Shown here one piece after another: positions 23,537-27,122 of a stretch of DNA of 27,122 nucleotides. This DNA is from Clostridiales bacterium. Lineage in GTDB: Bacteria > Bacillota > Clostridia > Christensenellales > CAG-138. Position 1 is the first letter of the stretch. Each line of letters starts with the position of its first letter. Below the pieces are notes generated by a model. It saw only the letters and a program-made list of their open reading frames with translations. It made no database searches and was not told the DNA's origin. A program made the position numbers and the translations under genes. Location: NCBI GenBank assembly GCA_004556165.1, contig SFIR01000034.1, forward strand, positions 1-27,122, given 5' to 3'.

Positions 23537-23644
23537 GTCTTTAAAGATGGTACCGTGATGCCGGCAAGACGAAATACCCCGATGGGGATAATTGGATCAG
23601 GATGAAGTATGTCCAAGCCTTGCCGTGCGCGGCAAGGCTTTTTT
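23537..23644 (+). promoter_or_regulatory. PyrR-type pyrimidine attenuator
   Basis: The binding hairpin is GTCTT (23537-23541)/AAGAC (23566-23570) around GGTA-CCGTGA-TGCC (23549-23562). The loop fits the PyrR consensus CNGNGA; the usual C-G closing pair is A-U. CGGCAAG (23562-23568) can instead pair with CTTGCCG (23619-23625) to form an antiterminator, which would break the terminator AAGCCTTGCCG-TGCG-CGGCAAGGCTT (23615-23640, then six T). PyrR bound to UMP would hold the first hairpin and stop transcription when pyrimidines are plentiful. Confidence 0.82.
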
Positions 23645-23673
23645 GCACCGAAAAAAATTCGGAGGAAAACAAA

Positions 23674-25044
23674 ATGAAACTCGTCTATGACGTCAACGAA
23701 AGACCCAAATTCAGCAAGAATTTGGTATTCGGCTTCCAGCAGCTGCTTGCTATCATAGCCGCAACCATGCTCGTTCCCGTGCTCGTGAATGCCGCAACAG
23801 GAACCGAACTCCTCAGCCAAGCCGCCGCGCTTTTCGGCGCAGGCATCGGTACCCTCGTTTACATCCTCTTCACCAAGCGTAAGAGCCCCGTCTTCCTCGG
23901 CAGCTCCTTCGCCTTCATCAGCCCCCTGATCGGCGCAACCGCTTTCGGCGCGTTCGGCATAATCATCGGCGCAGTCGTCGCCGGTCTTGTCTATGCCGTC
24001 ATCGCGCTCGTTATCCACTTCGTCGGAACCAAGTGGGTCGAGAAGCTCCTTCCCCCCGTCGTCATCGGACCGACCGTTGCTCTCATCGGTCTCAGCCTCT
24101 GCTCGAGCGCGATAAGCAATGTCACCACTGCTCCCACCGGCGAATATAACCTCATCTGCATCCTCGTCGGTCTTATCACCTTCGGCGTCACCGTCCTTGC
24201 TTCCGTCAAGGGTACCAAGGGCATGAAGCTCATCCCCTTCATAATCGGCATCGCTGCGGGCTATATCGCAGGCTCGATCTTCACCGTTATCGGAAATCTT
24301 ACAGATACCGCTTACCTCGAGATAATTGATTATTCCCCCATCGTAAATAACTTCAAGCCCATTGAATTCGCAAGCTTCATTGCTCTGCCGAAATTCACCT
24401 TTGTTGAGGCATTTGATGAAATCATGAACGGCACCTCCGCCGTTAAGACCTTTGCCGATGTCATCTCCATAGTCGTGCTCTTTGCCCCCGTAACTTTCGT
24501 AGTCTTCGCAGAGCATATTGCGGATCATGAGAACCTCAGCTCCGTTATCGGTCATGACCTCATCAAGGATCCCGGCCTCAAGCGTACCGTCCTCGGCGAC
24601 GGCATCGGCTCCATCGCAGGCGCACTCTTCGGAGGCTGCCCCAATACCACCTACGGCGAGAGCGTCGGCTGCGTAGCGATTACCGGCAATGCTTCCGTAT
24701 CCACCACCGTTATGACCGCCTTCATGGCGATCCTGCTCTCCTTCTGCGCTCCCTTCGTCGCATTCGTCAACACCATCCCCACCTGCGTCATCGGCGGTAT
24801 CTGCATCGCGCTCTACGGCTTCATTGCTGTCAGCGGTCTCAAGATGCTCTCAAAGGTTGACCTCGGCGAGAGCGAAAACCTCTATGTCGTCAGTGCCATC
24901 CTCGTTACCGGTATAGGCGGTCTCGTACTGAACTTCGGCTCCGTTGAGATCTCCTCCATTGCCACTGCTCTCATCGTCGGCATCATCATCAAGCTTATCG
25001 TCGGCAAGAAAAAGGACGCTAAGGAAGAAACGATTGAAAAATAA
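23674..25044 (+). CDS. uraA: uracil permease (NCS2 family)
   Basis: The 456-residue protein is an NCS2 nucleobase:proton symporter with about 12-14 membrane segments. Family marks are NLVFGFQQLLAI at the start, VFLGSSFAFISP, PPVVIGPTVALIGLSL, and the substrate site FAEHIADHENLS, followed by GGCPNTTYGESVG. The AEHxADH form with GGxxNTTYGE is the uracil type (UraA/PyrP), not xanthine. The ATG at 23674 has GGAGG 8 nt upstream; a longer frame to 23602 would begin inside the attenuator. The PyrR-like leader independently points to uracil. Confidence 0.94.
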   Translation: MKLVYDVNERPKFSKNLVFGFQQLLAIIAATMLVPVLVNAATGTELLSQAAALFGAGIGTLVYILFTKRKSPVFLGSSFAFISPLIGATAFGAFGIIIGAVVAGLVYAVIALVIHFVGTKWVEKLLPPVVIGPTVALIGLSLCSSAISNVTTAPTGEYNLICILVGLITFGVTVLASVKGTKGMKLIPFIIGIAAGYIAGSIFTVIGNLTDTAYLEIIDYSPIVNNFKPIEFASFIALPKFTFVEAFDEIMNGTSAVKTFADVISIVVLFAPVTFVVFAEHIADHENLSSVIGHDLIKDPGLKRTVLGDGIGSIAGALFGGCPNTTYGESVGCVAITGNASVSTTVMTAFMAILLSFCAPFVAFVNTIPTCVIGGICIALYGFIAVSGLKMLSKVDLGESENLYVVSAILVTGIGGLVLNFGSVEISSIATALIVGIIIKLIVGKKKDAKEETIEK

Positions 25045-25161
25045 GCGATTACAGGTTGATTCCCAAGGGGCTGCCGCATTAACCCCGGCAAAATCAAACC
25101 GGGCGGCGAATCGAAGCGGCACCCAAAAGAGTCAGAAACATGAATTGAATTAAGCAGCTTT

Positions 25162-25205
25162 AAGGGCATGCCCTCTTTGAAGAACAGGGGCAAGCCCTTT
25201 CGCTT
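25162..25205 (+). terminator. uraA terminator
   Basis: AAGGGC-A-TGCCCT pairs with GGGGCA-A-GCCCTT (25162-25199, one internal mismatch), then TTTCGCTTTTTC. The rest of the 25045-25391 gap holds only the ung promoter as far as I can see. Confidence 0.75.
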
Positions 25206-25330
25206 TTTCGGCGGTTATTGCAGAAGGTATGTCTAATAGATGGGATGCAGCCAAAAGTGCAGATAGGTTTTCCTTTAACGAATGATTGATTTATGTGAAA
25301 ATCAGTTTGAAGGCTATGTCGGGATGCCGC

Positions 25331-25359
25331 TTGACATCCCATAATCCCTTGGCTAAAAT
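25331..25359 (+). promoter_or_regulatory. ung promoter
   Basis: TTGACA (25331-25336), 17 bp, then TAAAAT (25354-25359), ~30 nt before the ATG. Confidence 0.85.
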
Positions 25360-25391
25360 TAGAAAAAACTTATTTCCGTATAGGAGGGCAT

Positions 25392-26057
25392 ATGGTCAAT
25401 ATCGGCAACGACTGGGACGAAATACTGAAGGACGAGTTCAAAAAGGATTATTACCTTGCGCTCAGAAGCTTTCTTGCTGCCGAGTATCGCACGAGGACGA
25501 TCTACCCGAACATGTACGATATATTCAACGCTCTGAAATACACCTCGTTTCAGGCTGCAAAGGTCGTCATCATCGGTCAGGACCCGTACCACGGCGCAGG
25601 TCAGGCGCATGGGCTCTGCTTTTCCGTAAAAAAAGGCATCGAACCGCCGCCCTCGCTTAAAAATATATACAGGGAGCTTCAAAGCGACGTCGGTTTCACC
25701 ATACCCGATCACGGGGACTTGACCGCATGGGCGAAGCAGGGCGTACTTCTTCTGAACAGCGTTCTTACAGTCAGAGCGCATGAACCCAACAGCCACAAGG
25801 GTATGGGCTGGGAGCTCTTCACCGATCGCGTTATCGGAGAGCTCAACAATAAGAACACTCCCGTAGTTTTCCTGCTCTGGGGCGCAAATGCAAGAAACAA
25901 GGCCAAAATTATCACAAATCCGATTCATGTCAAGCTTGAAACCGTCCATCCGAGCCCGCTTTCGGCGTATAACGGCTTTTTCGGCTGCAAGCATTTCTCG
26001 AAAACCAACGAAATACTGATTTCTTCCGGACAATCTCCCATCGACTGGCAGCTGTAA
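25392..26057 (+). CDS. ung: uracil-DNA glycosylase
   Basis: The 221-residue protein is a family 1 uracil-DNA glycosylase, which removes uracil from DNA to start base-excision repair. GQDPYHG (62-68) holds the catalytic Asp64, LLLNSVLTVR follows, and HPSPLSAYNGFFG (near 186) is the minor-groove loop with the conserved His. Length is normal. TAGGAGG lies just before the ATG. It is a single-gene unit with its own promoter. Confidence 0.97.
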   Translation: MVNIGNDWDEILKDEFKKDYYLALRSFLAAEYRTRTIYPNMYDIFNALKYTSFQAAKVVIIGQDPYHGAGQAHGLCFSVKKGIEPPPSLKNIYRELQSDVGFTIPDHGDLTAWAKQGVLLLNSVLTVRAHEPNSHKGMGWELFTDRVIGELNNKNTPVVFLLWGANARNKAKIITNPIHVKLETVHPSPLSAYNGFFGCKHFSKTNEILISSGQSPIDWQL

Positions 26058-26060
26058 AAG

Positions 26061-26101
26061 TATTCCTACGCAGACTTTAGCTCCGAGAACTAATAGGAAT
26101 A
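26061..26101 (+). terminator. weak candidate terminator after ung
   Basis: TATTCCTA (26061-26068) and TAGGAATA (26094-26101) can pair, with TTAG/CTAA inside past an 8-nt bulge; TGATTTTT follows a few bases later. AT-rich and bulged, so doubtful. Confidence 0.35.
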
Positions 26102-26125
26102 TATGATTTTTAGCTGAAAGAATGC

Positions 26126-26154
26126 TTGCAAATTAATCGTCGGGATAGTATAAT
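26126..26154 (+). promoter_or_regulatory. promoter of the cohesin-domain gene
   Basis: TTGCAA (26126-26131), 17 bp, then TATAAT (26149-26154). It shares ATGCTTGCAAA with the tuf promoter, suggesting strong expression. The leader is ~100 nt. Confidence 0.82.
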
Positions 26155-26260
26155 GTACTCGATGCACTTTAGATTGCCTAAATGGCAACGCAATGAAGCT
26201 GCATTAAATAAAATCAGCCGTGAATACGGCAAAGAAAAAATCATGGAAGGAGATTTTTGC

Positions 26261-27122
26261 ATGAAAAAGTTTCTCGCACTGCTGATGACTGTAGCAATGG
26301 TACTTTCCCTTGTTGCTGTTCCCACATTGGCAGACATCCCCGAAGATGAAGTTTGCTTCTTCATCGACGATTACACTGCAAATGCAGGCGACACGATCAC
26401 TGTCCCCGTACTTATTTATAATTACGAAGGCAATGCTCATGGTCTTGCAATGCATGTAACCTATGACCCCTCAGTTCTTGAGGTGACCAATGTAACCAGA
26501 GGCGATTGGCTCACCAATGCTCTGCTTGAGGTCGGTGCAACAGTCATTATTGACTACACCACTCTTGCAGAAGAGGGCAAGATCGCAATCGGCATGATGT
26601 GCCCCACCGATCCTGCTCCCGCAGCAGAAAGCCCCGAGACCATCGTCACCATCAGCTTCACCGTTAAGGCTGATGCAGTTCCCGGCACCTATGATTTCGG
26701 TTATTGGTTCCCCGAAACCGCAGCATTCTTCAACATGCCCGTCGGCGCAACCACCGGCACTGATATCCCCCATACCGATATCGCCGGACAGCTCACTGTT
26801 GAGGGTGAAGTACCTCCCGTAGATCCCACCGAGCCTCCCGTAGATCCCACCGAGCCTCCCGTAGCAAGCGATCTCGATGAAGCTCTGAACGTACCCGGCG
26901 GCACCATTCACTTCACCTCCGAGGGCGCATACCCCTGGCAGGTAGTTGAGAATTATGCAGAGAGCGGCAACCACAATGTTTCTTCCTCCTCTTCCAGCGT
27001 ATCCTGCGTTGTAACTGCTGAAGAAGGCGACATCGTTCAGTTCCTCTTCCAGTCCAACGGCGAAGGCACCAGCAACTACTGGGATAAGTTCCAGTTCTTC
27101 GTAGACGGCGTAGAGCAGTTCG
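26261..27122 (+). CDS. secreted cohesin-domain protein (C-terminus outside the window)
   Basis: The frame is open from an ATG at 26261 to the window edge (287 codons seen). Residues 1-~25 are a signal peptide (FLALLMTVAMVLSLVAVPTLA). Residues ~30-185 match a cohesin-type domain (PF00963-like): AGDTITVPVLIYNYEG, MHVTYDPSVLEVTNV and VTISFTVKADAVPGTYDF are typical beta-strand marks. A PVDPTEPP repeat links it to a second beta-rich domain (IHFTSEGAYPWQVVEN). GGAAGGAG 8 nt upstream sets the start. Cohesins bind dockerins in cellulosomes, but similar domains also occur in surface proteins with no cellulosome; no dockerin is seen in the window. A high share of abundant codons fits strong expression. 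Confidence 0.85.
   Translation, partial: MKKFLALLMTVAMVLSLVAVPTLADIPEDEVCFFIDDYTANAGDTITVPVLIYNYEGNAHGLAMHVTYDPSVLEVTNVTRGDWLTNALLEVGATVIIDYTTLAEEGKIAIGMMCPTDPAPAAESPETIVTISFTVKADAVPGTYDFGYWFPETAAFFNMPVGATTGTDIPHTDIAGQLTVEGEVPPVDPTEPPVDPTEPPVASDLDEALNVPGGTIHFTSEGAYPWQVVENYAESGNHNVSSSSSSVSCVVTAEEGDIVQFLFQSNGEGTSNYWDKFQFFVDGVEQF

Noticed and set aside
23541..23558. T-box-like sequence (AAAGATGGTACCGTG) before uraA
   Set aside because: The transcript starts only a few nt upstream, leaving no room for a T-box specifier stem, and the gene is not amino-acid related. The PyrR fold explains it better.
26162..26260. In-frame ATG 33 codons before the cohesin-gene start
   Set aside because: It lies at the expected transcript start with no ribosome binding site, and would bury the signal peptide.

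Overview
The window looks like chromosome of an endospore-forming, monoderm Clostridia-type Firmicute, perhaps a gut lineage. The evidence is a spoIIGA-sigE pair, a CIRCE/HrcA site in front of clpB, a TPP riboswitch before a ThiT-type thiamine transporter, a PyrR-type attenuator before a uracil permease, strong AAGGAGG ribosome binding sites, and secreted proteins with cell-wall-binding repeats, Pro-Thr-Ala-Glu linkers, InlB-type repeats and a cohesin-like domain. No tRNA, rRNA, insertion sequence, phage gene or CRISPR array was seen. Genus cannot be set from the sequence alone.

Region 1 (1-11361, all minus strand) is one long cell-envelope operon. It starts at a consensus promoter (TTGACA-17-TATAAT) and runs through a lipid-linked sugar transferase, a GT2 glycosyltransferase, a hexapeptide acyltransferase, a LicD phosphotransferase, a small lipoprotein, a secreted phosphodiester glycosidase (NAGPA family), a cell-wall-binding-repeat protein overlapping it in another frame, a possible 22-residue ORF, an Lgt-like membrane protein and a large beta-rich surface protein cut by the window edge. 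Gaps are tiny or negative. The genes suggest assembly, phospho-decoration and editing of a surface glycan, plus proteins that bind or display on the wall. The NAGPA/cell-wall-binding junction carries a slippery heptamer directly before the stop codon, so the two ORFs may make one ~1,558-residue protein.

Region 2 (11497-13130, minus) is the sporulation pair spoIIGA-sigE, which makes and activates the early mother-cell sigma factor. Region 3 (13203-16040, minus) is clpB with a CIRCE operator, an extended -10 promoter, a structured leader and a strong terminator. Region 4 (16041-17136) holds an unrecognised secreted protein with its own promoter, and a structured gap.

Region 5 (17260-21843, plus) is the str operon rpsL-rpsG-fusA-tuf, with a promoter before rpsL and a second one before tuf. 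S12 carries Arg at position 88, the residue whose Lys-to-Arg change gives streptomycin resistance elsewhere. A thioredoxin-like lipoprotein follows. Region 6 (22431-25205) has two divergent nutrient-uptake units, each with its own promoter and RNA switch: thiT under a TPP riboswitch and uraA under a PyrR-like attenuator. Region 7 (25331-27122, plus) holds ung and the start of a secreted cohesin-domain protein.
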